A stretch of DNA of 64,000 nucleotides. Source: Marinomonas sp. SBI8L. Its GTDB lineage: Bacteria; Pseudomonadota; Gammaproteobacteria; Pseudomonadales; Marinomonadaceae. The stretch lies in NCBI RefSeq assembly GCF_001624705.1, contig NZ_JSEO01000005.1:310001-374000 (forward strand). The letters run 5' to 3'. Within the stretch, counting starts at the first letter, position 1. Every line of letters starts with the position of its first letter. The notes below the pieces were generated by a model. It was given only the letters and a program-made list of their open reading frames with translations, made no database searches and was not told the DNA's origin. The position numbers and the translations under genes were made by a program. Shown in pieces: positions 1 to 8,689 of the stretch.

Positions 1-1
1 T

Positions 2-166
2 GAACGTTGCTTTGCAGATAAGATGAGCAGCCCAGAATGGCAGGTTAAACTGAAAGAAATGGTACCTTCTTATGGCCAGTCCCTGATTCAAGATAAAGAG
101 TTGCTGAAACAAGTAAGAAGCCGTACTCTTAGCACATTAAAGCTTGGTGACATGCCAGAAATTTAG
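2..166 (+). CDS. mqo: Malate:quinone oxidoreductase, C-terminal end (partial)
   Basis: The last 54 codons of a gene entering from the left edge; the frame is open from base 2 to a TAG at 164-166. The visible residues include ERCFADKM, then KLKEMVPSYG, and the protein ends LGDMPEI. A KLKEMIPSYG-like block close to the C-terminus is characteristic of the membrane-associated FAD enzyme Mqo, which oxidises malate to oxaloacetate and passes electrons to quinone. The FAD-binding part lies outside the window, so the call rests on this short tail only. A strong hairpin terminator follows at once. Confidence 0.65.
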   Translation, partial: ERCFADKMSSPEWQVKLKEMVPSYGQSLIQDKELLKQVRSRTLSTLKLGDMPEI

Positions 167-190
167 CTCTAAGTTAACCCCATAAAATCA

Positions 191-219
191 AACAAAGCCG
201 CTTATATAGCGGCTTTGTT
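191..219. terminator. Rho-independent terminator after mqo
   Basis: Perfect 11-base inverted repeat AACAAAGCCGC / GCGGCTTTGTT around a 7-base loop, followed by TTATAAAA. It closes the mqo transcript before the next gene at 262. Confidence 0.85.
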
Positions 220-261
220 TTATAAAATTATTAGTAAAAAAATAAAGACAGGATACCTTTT

Positions 262-525
262 ATGACAATGTCATTTGCCCAACGCGCAGATCAAATTTGC
301 GATCAATTAAGAGAAATTGAACATGCTACAGAAGATAGCGACACCCTATTTTTCTGCGCCTATCTATTAGGCTTATTAGGTGTGCATGGCGGTATTGATG
401 CTCATGGTCAAACAGAGTTCGACGAAAACTTTGAAGCAGCTCTCAAAGATGCATTTGCTAATGAGAATATGAGTGAAGAAGATCAAGCTCAAATTCTTGC
501 CCTTTGGAACAAGGTGATCGCTTAA
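262..525 (+). CDS. YfcL-like small acidic protein
   Basis: Encodes an 87-residue acidic cytosolic protein with no signal peptide or membrane segment. The middle (FFCAYLLGLLGVHGG) resembles the central helix of the YfcL family, whose biochemical role is unknown to me; the rest is helical and rich in Glu, Asp and Ala. The start could be the first Met or the Met two codons later (MTM). It is a single gene between a terminator upstream and a hairpin at 528-568 downstream. The family assignment is by pattern only, and it could be another small helical protein. Confidence 0.5.
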   Translation: MTMSFAQRADQICDQLREIEHATEDSDTLFFCAYLLGLLGVHGGIDAHGQTEFDENFEAALKDAFANENMSEEDQAQILALWNKVIA

Positions 526-527
526 GC

Positions 528-568
528 TTCAAGGTGATAAACAAGTTTATTTTTAAATACACCTTGAA
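528..568. terminator. Hairpin after the YfcL-like gene
   Basis: TTCAAGGTG (528-536) pairs with CACCTTGAA (560-568). Nested inside, ATAAAC (537-542) pairs with GTTTAT (545-550), which is followed by a short T run. The inner hairpin plus T run could terminate transcription a few bases after the stop codon at 523-525. Confidence 0.5.
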
Positions 569-636
569 TTATCTCTTAATGGGCCTCAGCTCTTATAAAG
601 ACTCTTAATTTTGTTAGTAAATGATTATTTTTTTGT

Positions 637-672
637 AAAGTTAAAGATGCTGGTCTAGCATTTTGGAACTTT
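637..672 (+). other. Hairpin in the leader of the FKBP gene
   Basis: AAAGTT (637-642) pairs with AACTTT (667-672), and inside it ATGCT (647-651) pairs with AGCAT (657-661). It lies about 75 bases ahead of the FKBP start at 746. It may be a leader hairpin or chance pairing in AT-rich DNA. Confidence 0.35.
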
Positions 673-745
673 AAATCATTCTATTGATCTGACTGATAAA
701 CAAACACTAACATATTGATAACACCTTATTGAATGGAACGCTTTT

Positions 746-1453
746 ATGAAAAAAACATTGATTGCAGCATTAACGCTATCTACATCACTAGCATTTGCTG
801 CTGATACAGCTTATACCCCAGAAACAGAGTCACAAAAACTTGGTTATACCTTTGGCACCATGGTAGGCGCTCAATTAAGCATGGGTGTTGAGGATCTAGA
901 CATTGATTCTTTTATGAAAGGTTTCGAATCAGCCTATAAAGGTGAAACGCCAGCGATTCCTGAAGAAGAGCTAAAAGGTATTTTCCAAGCCTTCCAACAG
1001 CAAAAAATGGAAGAAGCACGTTTAGCTCAAGAAAAAGAAGCGGAACAAGCGAAGGCAGGCTCAGTTGAATGGTTAGCATCGATTGAAGCACAAGAAGGCA
1101 TCATGAAAACTGACTCTGGTCTGCTTTATAAAGCAGTGACGGAAGGTACTGGCGAAAAACCAGTTGCAACCGATACAGTAAAAGTAAACTATGAAGGCTC
1201 ATTAGCTAACGGCACCGTATTTGATAGTTCATACGAGCGTGGCGAGCCAATTAGCTTTCCTCTGAATCAAGTTATTCCTGGCTGGACCGAAGGTCTACAA
1301 CTTATGTCAGTTGGTTCTAAGTACGAACTATACATCCCATCTGAGCTAGCATATGGGCCAGGCGGTACAGGCCCTATCCCACCACATTCAGCACTTAAGT
1401 TTGTTGTGGAGCTATTAGCGATCGAAACACCGGCAGTCGCTGAAGCTCAGTAA
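746..1453 (+). CDS. Periplasmic FKBP-type peptidyl-prolyl cis-trans isomerase
   Basis: A 235-residue exported folding factor of the FkpA/FklB/Mip type, which catalyses cis-trans isomerisation of proline peptide bonds. Residues 1-18 form a signal peptide (MKKTLIAALTLSTSLAFA) with cleavage before ADTAY. Residues about 25-125 are the helical FKBP N-terminal dimerisation region. Residues about 135-227 are the FKBP catalytic domain, with VKVNYEGSLANGTVFDSS, the VIPGWTEGLQLM block and the closing PPHSALKFVVELL. Length and order fit the Mip/FkpA class. It is a single gene, bounded by a leader hairpin upstream and a strong terminator downstream. Which named paralogue it is cannot be decided here. Confidence 0.92.
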   Translation: MKKTLIAALTLSTSLAFAADTAYTPETESQKLGYTFGTMVGAQLSMGVEDLDIDSFMKGFESAYKGETPAIPEEELKGIFQAFQQQKMEEARLAQEKEAEQAKAGSVEWLASIEAQEGIMKTDSGLLYKAVTEGTGEKPVATDTVKVNYEGSLANGTVFDSSYERGEPISFPLNQVIPGWTEGLQLMSVGSKYELYIPSELAYGPGGTGPIPPHSALKFVVELLAIETPAVAEAQ

Positions 1454-1470
1454 GCTTATTGTTTAAACAA

Positions 1471-1496
1471 AAAACCCACCATTTGGTGGGTTTTTT
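1471..1496 (+). terminator. Rho-independent terminator after the FKBP gene
   Basis: AAAACCCACC / GGTGGGTTTT stem with a 4-base loop, then six T. It lies between the convergent FKBP and O-antigen ligase genes and can serve both strands. Confidence 0.9.
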
Positions 1497-1534
1497 ATTA
1501 TCTATAAAATACCTAAAAGCTAAGCCATAATAAA

Positions 1535-2779
1535 CTAAGCTATATTCCCCAGCTCTCGCTCTTCCCTTTCAGCCCAACGCGTAGCGGCCCAGAAAAACAC
1601 TATAGGAAATGCGTACATCATTACACCTATATTATGCCCAAACATAACTTGCGTTAATGAAAAATCCATATAAGACATTGGAACCAATACTCCAGCCATA
1701 GCATAAGACTTAATTTTCCAATTATTAGAGTACTTTTTCATTTTACGTAAGAAAAGCTTTAAAGGTACAATATAAACTAAAATAAGAAAAAATAGACCTA
1801 TTATCCCTCTCTTACTAAGTGCTTCAAAATATTCATTATGCGCATGACTATATTTAAGGGTTTTTTCTGATATTTTATTACTTTCTACCATCCTTTTCTT
1901 AATATCTAAGCTACCTTGATTACCAACACCTATGATTGGAGACTCTTCAAACATAACAAAAGCTGCTTTCCACATATCAAACCGATAACCTACAGGTGTC
2001 TCAGTTTTAACGCCTTGATGATATTGATAAATATTTTCTAACGCTAAATCTATTCTATTTTTTACACCTATATGAGGAGTAAAAATTGCAGTTAAAAAAA
2101 CCACAGTAGATGCCAGAACGACTGTGTAAAGCACTCTTTTCCCGAGTAAATTACGAGATTGCCACACTAGAAAAAAACCAATAATTGGCAAAGCAACCCA
2201 CCCCCCTCTAGTCCCGGATAAAATAGATACAGTCAAACCTAAAAAGCCAGCAAAAATAGCTAAAATCGTAAATTTGTATCGTTTCTCTGTAAAAAAATAA
2301 GTTGCGGATACAAAATTTATCAAGCCTAACATCATACCTATATTACCAAACATTATTGGGTTTTCTCCTCCATGAGCTCTATCAAGACCTAAAACTGCCT
2401 TTTCATAATATGCAACTATAAATGCACTAGCTGCACCAATTAATGAACCATACCAGAGCCAATGCTTTCTCTCAGAATGATTTAATAACAATAACAATAC
2501 AGGTAAGGCAAGAATGAATCGAGATGGCCTATCTAAACGTCGAACCTCTCCATCGTCAAAATAAATCGCTGTAAAAAAGCTAATAGTATATAAACCAAAA
2601 GCAAGTAATATTAACCTATCTTCTCCATCAACTGTCCATTTATGATTCTTGAACACTATACTGAAAGATGACAAAAAAATAAGAAATATACCTAAATTAT
2701 AACCATCCGGTAAACCAATTGATAAAGCTAAAGTTAAAGCTGCAAAAAACCATATCAAAGAAGAAAATTTTTTTTTCAT
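1535..2779 (-). CDS. O-antigen ligase family membrane protein (Wzy_C)
   Basis: A 414-residue polytopic inner-membrane protein with about ten hydrophobic segments. The Wzy_C signature is visible as SGTRGGWVALPIIGFF (about residues 187-203), followed by a large periplasmic loop (about 225-315) that ends in YSHAHNEYFEALSKRGIIGL. The HNEYF block and arginine-rich loop are typical of WaaL-type ligases and Wzy polymerases, which handle undecaprenyl-linked glycans in the periplasm. It stands alone, with no other glycan genes beside it. The DNA is visibly richer in A and T than the neighbouring glm genes. Ligase and polymerase cannot be separated from sequence alone. Confidence 0.8.
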   Translation of the reverse strand: MKKKFSSLIWFFAALTLALSIGLPDGYNLGIFLIFLSSFSIVFKNHKWTVDGEDRLILLAFGLYTISFFTAIYFDDGEVRRLDRPSRFILALPVLLLLLNHSERKHWLWYGSLIGAASAFIVAYYEKAVLGLDRAHGGENPIMFGNIGMMLGLINFVSATYFFTEKRYKFTILAIFAGFLGLTVSILSGTRGGWVALPIIGFFLVWQSRNLLGKRVLYTVVLASTVVFLTAIFTPHIGVKNRIDLALENIYQYHQGVKTETPVGYRFDMWKAAFVMFEESPIIGVGNQGSLDIKKRMVESNKISEKTLKYSHAHNEYFEALSKRGIIGLFFLILVYIVPLKLFLRKMKKYSNNWKIKSYAMAGVLVPMSYMDFSLTQVMFGHNIGVMMYAFPIVFFWAATRWAEREERELGNIA

Positions 2780-2958
2780 TATGTGTCAATATCTCTAAAA
2801 ATAACCTCTAACTTTATATGTTTTTTGAGGTTAGTACTTTTAAACTTTTTTCCTATCCATAATCTCATGCTTAAAACATATAAGAATACTGAAATAAAGC
2901 CTTCAATTAAGTAAAATAATAAGATGCCAATCTTTTATACCAAAAAGCCAGATTTATA

Positions 2959-4791
2959 TCACTCAACCGTCACAGATTTAGCTAAATTTCGAGGCTGATC
3001 CACATCCGTGCCTTTAACTACAGCAACATGATAAGACAATAACTGCATTGGAATGGTATGAACGATTGGCTCTAGTATTTCAGGCACTTTTGGCACTTCT
3101 GTAAAGGTGATCGAGTCTTCGTTGTGCAGGTCCGTTGATCTATCAGCAAAGATAAACAATTCACCACCACGTGCACTAACTTCTTGAAGGTTAGATTTTA
3201 ACTTATCCAATAAATTATTGTGAGGCACCATGGTGATAATTGGCATACTTTCATCAACTAACGCTAAAGGGCCGTGTTTTAATTCACCTGCGGGGTAAGC
3301 TTCAGCGTGAATGTAAGAGATCTCTTTAAGCTTCAATGCACCTTCAAGCGCAATCGGGAACATAGGTCCACGACCTAGAAATAAAGCATGATGTTTATTC
3401 GCAAACTTGTCCGCTACATTTTTAATATGTGAGTCTTGCATTAATGCAGCATCAACATGAGCCGGTAGATCACGCATCGCCTGAACAAGTTCAGCTTGCT
3501 TAGCTTCTGGAAGACCTTGCTCTACAGCAATGGCTACACTCGTGATTAGCAGAGCTGTCAGCTGAGTTGTGAATGCTTTTGTAGACGCCACACCAATTTC
3601 TGCGCCAGCATTAGTTAACAGTGTTAACGCAGATTCACGCACCAAGGTACTCGATGGCACATTACAGATTGCCAAAGTTGTGAGATAGCCTAGCTCTTTT
3701 GCCATACGAAGGGCAGCCAAAGTATCTGCCGTTTCACCAGATTGAGAAAGCGTTAAAAATAACGTATTTTTAGGCACAGCAACCTTGCGGTAACGATATT
3801 CACTTGCAACCTCAACCGTACAAGGAAGGCCAGCTAGATCTTCTATCCAATATTTTGCAACCATACCTGCATGATAACTTGTCCCACACGCAACGATATG
3901 AATGTTTTCAATATCTCTTAAAAAAGCAGAATCAGCACCAAAGCAACTAGTTAAGACTTTATCCTTACTGATACGCCCTTCAAGACATGCACTGATAACA
4001 GCAGGCTGCTCATAAATTTCTTTCATCATATAATGACGATACTCACCTTTATCAGTTGCATCGACATTATGATTAAACACATGAACAGGTCGTTCTTGTT
4101 GCTCACCGTTCACATTATAGATAACAACAGCCTCTCGGCTAGCATCCACTACATCACCCTCTTCAAGGAAGATGAACTGGTCAGTAACATGCAATAAAGC
4201 CAGCTGATCTGAAGCGACAAAATTTTCCTCAATACCAACACCAACAACGAGGGGACTACCTTTACGCGCAGCAATAAAGCGCTCTTTTTCAGCCTTATGA
4301 GTAACCGCGATCGCAAAGGCACCTTCTAGTTGAGACAATGCCGCTTGTACTGCTGATAAAAGGTCAAACTGATCCGCACGCTTAAGCTCAGCATGGATAA
4401 GGTGAACAATCACTTCCGTATCTGTCTCAGATTTAAATTGATAACCTTGCTCAATCAAGCCATTACGTAACACTTCATGGTTTTCAATGATACCGTTGTG
4501 AACAAGCGCCAAATCATCACTAGAAAAGTGAGGGTGAGCGTTCGCTTCTGTTGGCTTACCGTGAGTTGCCCAACGAGTATGAGCAATCCCGATTTGACCA
4601 TCTAACGGGGTAGATTCAAACTTATCCTTTAAAGCCTGAACTTTACCCACAGCTCGGTGAGAATAAACACCGGTTTCATTATTAACCGCTACACCAGAAG
4701 AGTCATATCCTCTATATTCAAGACGACTCAAACCTTCAATTAAGATTTTTGAAACATTTCTTTTTGCTATTGCCGCAACAATTCCGCACAT
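2959..4791 (-). CDS. glmS: Glutamine--fructose-6-phosphate aminotransferase (isomerizing)
   Basis: Makes glucosamine-6-phosphate from fructose-6-phosphate and glutamine, the first step toward UDP-GlcNAc for peptidoglycan and LPS. I place the start at the internal Met that gives MCGIVAAIAKRN, because the catalytic Cys must be residue 2; an AGGA element precedes it, and the longer frame to 4821 adds ten unneeded residues. The result is 610 residues, as in E. coli. Residues 1-220 are the class II glutaminase with RLEYRGYDSSG and HTRWATHG. Two SIS domains follow (SQSGETADT, then LGRGPMFPIALEG), and the protein ends DQPRNLAKSVTVE. It lies downstream of glmU in the same direction, 109 bases away. 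No glmS ribozyme is present. Confidence 0.97.
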   Translation of the reverse strand: MCGIVAAIAKRNVSKILIEGLSRLEYRGYDSSGVAVNNETGVYSHRAVGKVQALKDKFESTPLDGQIGIAHTRWATHGKPTEANAHPHFSSDDLALVHNGIIENHEVLRNGLIEQGYQFKSETDTEVIVHLIHAELKRADQFDLLSAVQAALSQLEGAFAIAVTHKAEKERFIAARKGSPLVVGVGIEENFVASDQLALLHVTDQFIFLEEGDVVDASREAVVIYNVNGEQQERPVHVFNHNVDATDKGEYRHYMMKEIYEQPAVISACLEGRISKDKVLTSCFGADSAFLRDIENIHIVACGTSYHAGMVAKYWIEDLAGLPCTVEVASEYRYRKVAVPKNTLFLTLSQSGETADTLAALRMAKELGYLTTLAICNVPSSTLVRESALTLLTNAGAEIGVASTKAFTTQLTALLITSVAIAVEQGLPEAKQAELVQAMRDLPAHVDAALMQDSHIKNVADKFANKHHALFLGRGPMFPIALEGALKLKEISYIHAEAYPAGELKHGPLALVDESMPIITMVPHNNLLDKLKSNLQEVSARGGELFIFADRSTDLHNEDSITFTEVPKVPEILEPIVHTIPMQLLSYHVAVVKGTDVDQPRNLAKSVTVE

Positions 4792-4900
4792 AATATTTTC
4801 CTTAACAACATCTTTAAACAAGATATGTTTAAAGCATGTTTAATCTTTTAATCATTCAATAAATATTATTTTTAAAATAATTTTCTTTTTAAAACCGTTC

Positions 4901-6268
4901 TTATGATTTCTTTTTAACAGGTTTTGGCCAGTTATCTTTATTTATCTGACGTGCTCTGGCAAAAGCTAATTGATCTTTATTAACTGTTTTTGTCACTGTT
5001 GATCCAGCAGCAATAGTCGCACCCTCACCAATTTCAACAGGGGCAACTAAAGAAGTGTTAGAGCCAACAAATACACCATCACCAATTTGAGTTAGCGACT
5101 TGTTAACACCATCATAGTTACAGGTTATCGTACCCGCCCCAACATTCACCTCTTCACCCATTTGGGTATCGCCTACATAACTAAGGTGACTAATTTTGCT
5201 GCCTTTTCCTATAACCGCTTTCTTTGTTTCTACAAAGTTTCCGATTTTGGCACCTTCTGCCAATTCGGAGCCAGGTCTTAGGCGAGCAAAAGGACCTAAA
5301 TTACAGCTATCGCCTACCTGACTATTCTCAATCAAGGTATTAGAGTTAATAACAGTATTATCACCAATCACACAATTCTTAAGGTGGCAGTTGGCAGCGA
5401 TAGAAACATTATCTCCAAGCTCAACATCACCTTCAAAGATACAATTAACATCGACTTGACAATCCATGCCTATTTTCAATTTTCCCCGCAGATCAAATCG
5501 AGCAGGGTCAACAAGCGTTAAGCCTTCAGCCATAAGCGTTTCTGCTTGATTTTTTTGCAGCTCTCTTTCTAACTGAGCCAATTGAATTTTGTCATTCACG
5601 CCAGACACTTCCGCTTCCGAGCTTGGATGTACAGTGACTATCTCAACACCATCTCGTGCCGCCATGGCGATAACATCTGTCAAATAATATTCACCTTGAG
5701 CGTTATTACAATTCAACTGAGATAACCAAGGAATGAGTTTTTGATTTGGCGCTAGCAAAATACCAGTATTCGCTTCTTTAATTTCTTGCTCAGTCTCAGA
5801 AGCATCCTTTTGCTCTACAATTGCCGTTACTTTGCCAGTTTCATTTCGCACAATGCGACCGTAACCTTGCGCACTCTCAAGAACGGCAGTTAATAACACC
5901 AAGGTATTTTCGTTTGCTAGCGATGCCATTTTTTGCAAAGTTTCAGAACGAATCAGTGGAACATCACCATATAAGGTCAACGTCATACCGTCTGGATCTA
6001 AACTATCAACAGCTCGCTTAACCGCATCGCCCGTTCCTTTTGGGTTATTCTGCCAAACTAAGTTAGCGCCAAAGCTCTGACACGCTTCTGCAACAGCATC
6101 ACCTTGATGCCCAACAATAAGGTGTAAATTAACATTAGCAAGTGTCGTAGCCGTATCTAATACTCGTCTTATCATAGGTACACCCGCAATATTATGGAGC
6201 ACCTTAGATTTATTCGACTTCATTCTACTGCCTTTGCCGGCAGCTAAGACTACGACATCCTGATTCAT
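4901..6268 (-). CDS. glmU: Bifunctional UDP-GlcNAc pyrophosphorylase / glucosamine-1-P acetyltransferase
   Basis: Acetylates glucosamine-1-phosphate and couples it to UTP, giving UDP-GlcNAc. The N-terminal pyrophosphorylase shows VVLAAGKGSRMKSNKSKVLH and the UTP/Mg region LTLYGDVPLIR. From about residue 250 the left-handed beta-helix repeats (hexapeptides such as IGDNTV, VGDSCN) form the acetyltransferase, with NFVETKKA and HLSYVGD near the active site. The ATG at 6268 is preferred over a GTG two codons upstream; either gives about 455 residues. It is followed by glmS, the arrangement seen in E. coli. The 109-base spacer between them is AT-rich, with no terminator visible. Confidence 0.97.
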   Translation of the reverse strand: MNQDVVVLAAGKGSRMKSNKSKVLHNIAGVPMIRRVLDTATTLANVNLHLIVGHQGDAVAEACQSFGANLVWQNNPKGTGDAVKRAVDSLDPDGMTLTLYGDVPLIRSETLQKMASLANENTLVLLTAVLESAQGYGRIVRNETGKVTAIVEQKDASETEQEIKEANTGILLAPNQKLIPWLSQLNCNNAQGEYYLTDVIAMAARDGVEIVTVHPSSEAEVSGVNDKIQLAQLERELQKNQAETLMAEGLTLVDPARFDLRGKLKIGMDCQVDVNCIFEGDVELGDNVSIAANCHLKNCVIGDNTVINSNTLIENSQVGDSCNLGPFARLRPGSELAEGAKIGNFVETKKAVIGKGSKISHLSYVGDTQMGEEVNVGAGTITCNYDGVNKSLTQIGDGVFVGSNTSLVAPVEIGEGATIAAGSTVTKTVNKDQLAFARARQINKDNWPKPVKKKS

Positions 6269-6385
6269 AAACACCCCAAAGAATTATTAACTTTCATTAT
6301 TAATTTAATATTTTGCAATTAAACCTTGAGCGTTAAATCAAAACAACCCAAATTGTCATAAATAAAATGACAAGTAATTAACTAT

Positions 6386-7225
6386 TTAACTTTTAAGGAT
6401 ATTAATAAATAACTCAGCGCTATTATTTTGCCCTTCTGGGTTTTCAATATGCGCATAGACAGGACAGGATAAAATAGAATCATTAATTAAGTTCAAGGAA
6501 CACAACTTACTCGACACCAACTCACTTTCTACTTCACATAGAGGCAAATAGGCGTAACCCATTCCACTTTCAACCATAGCAATTGCAGCAGGGATATTGG
6601 CAACCTGAAAAGTATCATCGCTCATTAAATGGCTATCAATCACAATTTGTCGCTCGCGTTTCAAGTCTCTAGAGCAAACCCCATCAGATTGAAAAGCAAG
6701 CTTGTGAGTTTTTGAAACAACAGCAACCATCTCAAGCTTTAAAATAGAGGCAGATAAATCGCTTTCTGAGGCGTTAGTAGTTAGCTTAATACTCGTATGA
6801 GCACAATAAGGTTCGGGTTTTACTTTCGAAACAAGCTCTTCACTAAAGCTCAACCTTGTACCTGGAGACACTCTCTTAAATTCAGTAATAGCACGAAGAA
6901 GTAAAGAGTATGGGACACTGGGGCTAATATAAATATGTAGTTCATCACCCCAGTTTTGATTTAATGCATTAGCTAGATTCTCTAACTGCTCAGACTGCTG
7001 TAATAATGCACGTGAATGCTCCAGCAATATCAAGCCTCTATCCGTTAACTTAGCTTTTCGCCCTTCCATTTCAAGAATGGAAAAACCTAACTGTTGCTGC
7101 AGTTTAGTAACACTATAACTAATAGAGGACTGGCTTTTGTGTAGCACTTCAGCCGCTTGGGTAAACCCTCCAGCATCAACAACCGTGTGGAGAACTCGCC
7201 ATTGTTCCAATGTTATTTTTGACAT
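6386..7225 (-). CDS. LysR-family transcriptional regulator
   Basis: A 279-residue regulator. The winged helix-turn-helix is at residues 5-64 (LHTVVDAGGFTQAAEVLHKSQ, then SISYSVTKLQQQLG), followed by a long linker helix and a LysR substrate-binding fold (about 90-275). AAGGTGAG sits eight bases before the start. It lies 38 bases downstream of the SCO1 gene on the same strand and is probably read from the same transcript. Its target is unknown. The neighbouring genes suggest a link to copper or respiratory enzyme maturation, but that is inference from position. Confidence 0.88.
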   Translation of the reverse strand: MSKITLEQWRVLHTVVDAGGFTQAAEVLHKSQSSISYSVTKLQQQLGFSILEMEGRKAKLTDRGLILLEHSRALLQQSEQLENLANALNQNWGDELHIYISPSVPYSLLLRAITEFKRVSPGTRLSFSEELVSKVKPEPYCAHTSIKLTTNASESDLSASILKLEMVAVVSKTHKLAFQSDGVCSRDLKRERQIVIDSHLMSDDTFQVANIPAAIAMVESGMGYAYLPLCEVESELVSSKLCSLNLINDSILSCPVYAHIENPEGQNNSAELFINILKS

Positions 7226-7263
7226 CTATCGCTCACCTTTTAAAGGAGAGTGAAGTTTAAAAC

Positions 7264-7866
7264 CTATTGAGCTAAGGTAGCAACTATCGCCTGCGCGATC
7301 TCTTCAGGCTTTGAGTCATGATAAAGCAACTTAACCAATTCACTTTTCTTATCAATCAAGTAAAGTCTAGAGCTATGATCAACACTATAGCCCATCGCTG
7401 AATCCTCAAGCTCTACAATACGGTATACAGCACCGTATTGTTGAACGACTTTATCTATTTCCTTCTTCGTTCCTGTTACACCGACAAAACTTTCATTAAA
7501 GAAAGATACATAGTTAGACAGTATTGTAGGTGTATCTCGCTCAGGGTCTAAGCTGACAAACATCCCCTGTACTTGCTCTGCCTGCTCTGGCGTTAGCTGC
7601 TTCATTGCACGCGCGACATTAGTCAATGAAATAGGACAAACATCAGGACAATGAGTGAAGCCAAAAAACATAAGAACAAGCTTATCATCTCTAAAATCAC
7701 TCAAGCTAACAGGTCCATCAGCACCCATCAAAGTAAATTCACCACCTAAAGATGAGAAAGCACTATTTGATCCACTTGCTTCTTTACCTTTAAACAATGC
7801 ACTGCCAACACCAGCTAAAAGCGCCAAAGCCATTAAAATCACAATACTAGTCTTTTTATTTAACAT
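7264..7866 (-). CDS. SCO1/SenC-type copper chaperone, membrane-anchored
   Basis: A 200-residue protein with one N-terminal membrane anchor (about residues 6-25) and a periplasmic thioredoxin-like domain. The copper ligands are visible: FGFTHCPDVCPIS gives the CxxxC pair, and the distal His is in YSVDHSSRLYLID. Sco proteins deliver copper to, or keep reduced, the CuA site of cytochrome c oxidase. It is preceded on the same strand by a small membrane-anchored protein (7929-8414) and followed by a LysR gene. No cox genes are in the window. Confidence 0.92.
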   Translation of the reverse strand: MLNKKTSIVILMALALLAGVGSALFKGKEASGSNSAFSSLGGEFTLMGADGPVSLSDFRDDKLVLMFFGFTHCPDVCPISLTNVARAMKQLTPEQAEQVQGMFVSLDPERDTPTILSNYVSFFNESFVGVTGTKKEIDKVVQQYGAVYRIVELEDSAMGYSVDHSSRLYLIDKKSELVKLLYHDSKPEEIAQAIVATLAQ

Positions 7867-7928
7867 TCCATGCTTTCCTTTAATATGGATTTAAACCTTA
7901 TCTTTAGAGTCAGAGAGGCAATACTCAA

Positions 7929-8414
7929 TTAATAACCACTTTCCTGCCTCATCTCAAACTCATATCTGGCTAAATAGTTATCACCACTTTCTTGCAACGT
8001 CATATCCAGTTGCCACAACATAACTTGAGTCGTGCAAAAAGGGATTCTGAGTAAACCTACCCATTTACCATCAACAAATTGAAGCTGTGTCTCGCTAATG
8101 CCCATATACATGGTCTTACCTTGAAGAAGAAAGTGCACACTCTCTAAATTATTTTGCTCACGCCCAGTAAGCTGCTTTGGCTCGACTTCAATTTGGATTG
8201 CTTGCCCTGCTGAAAAGTCATTCACAACAGAAACAAGGTAATCCTGCTGATCAATACTCACTTCACAAACATCTTGACCAAACTGACATGCATTGGTCGA
8301 AATTTTTGTTGCATTTTCAGTATCCGCCAACACGAATTCAGCAGCATTATTCGATATCCAATATAAAAGCGGTAATGCAACAACAGATATAAGTAAAAGA
8401 AACTTAGGTTTCAT
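7929..8414 (-). CDS. Hypothetical membrane-anchored protein upstream of SCO1
   Basis: 161 residues, with a hydrophobic N-terminus (about residues 4-20, FLLLISVVALPLLYWIS) that is either an uncleaved anchor or a signal peptide, then a small periplasmic domain. Four cysteines stand out: CQFGQDVC (an x6-spaced pair at about 43 and 50), and a later Cys in LRIPFCTTQVMLWQ. The block KTMYMGISETQL followed by that Cys-Met-rich stretch could bind copper. It lies 62 bases upstream of the SCO1 gene on the same strand and is probably its operon partner. I do not recognise a named family. A role in copper handling is inferred from context and the Cys/Met content. Confidence 0.7.
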   Translation of the reverse strand: MKPKFLLLISVVALPLLYWISNNAAEFVLADTENATKISTNACQFGQDVCEVSIDQQDYLVSVVNDFSAGQAIQIEVEPKQLTGREQNNLESVHFLLQGKTMYMGISETQLQFVDGKWVGLLRIPFCTTQVMLWQLDMTLQESGDNYLARYEFEMRQESGY

Positions 8415-8689
8415 CTCAAAAAACAGCCCAGAAAATTTTCAAGTTAAAAAATAAACATACTAGTGATAACGCACAATAATCAGGTGACACATCATACAGA
8501 GACTAAGTTTGATTCTCACCAAATTATTCAATGACAAAAACAAATTATATTAAGTTCAAATCATTCGGTATAAATAGCAAATATTAAGGAAAGCAAAGAG
8601 CAGAAACATAAGTCGCTTTTATCATATTGTGTCTCACCTGAAACAGAGTACAATCAGCCAATCATTTTTATTGCCTTAAGGAACTTGCC

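Noticed and set aside
4792-4900. glmS ribozyme or GlmZ-type element between glmU and glmS
   Set aside because: The spacer is AT-rich with only short direct repeats; no ribozyme fold or recognisable sRNA pairing site.
8509-8522. FNR-like box TTGAT-TCTC-ACCAA between gshA and the SCO1 group
   Set aside because: One mismatch in the second half and no well-placed -10 on either side; too weak beside the perfect aer box.
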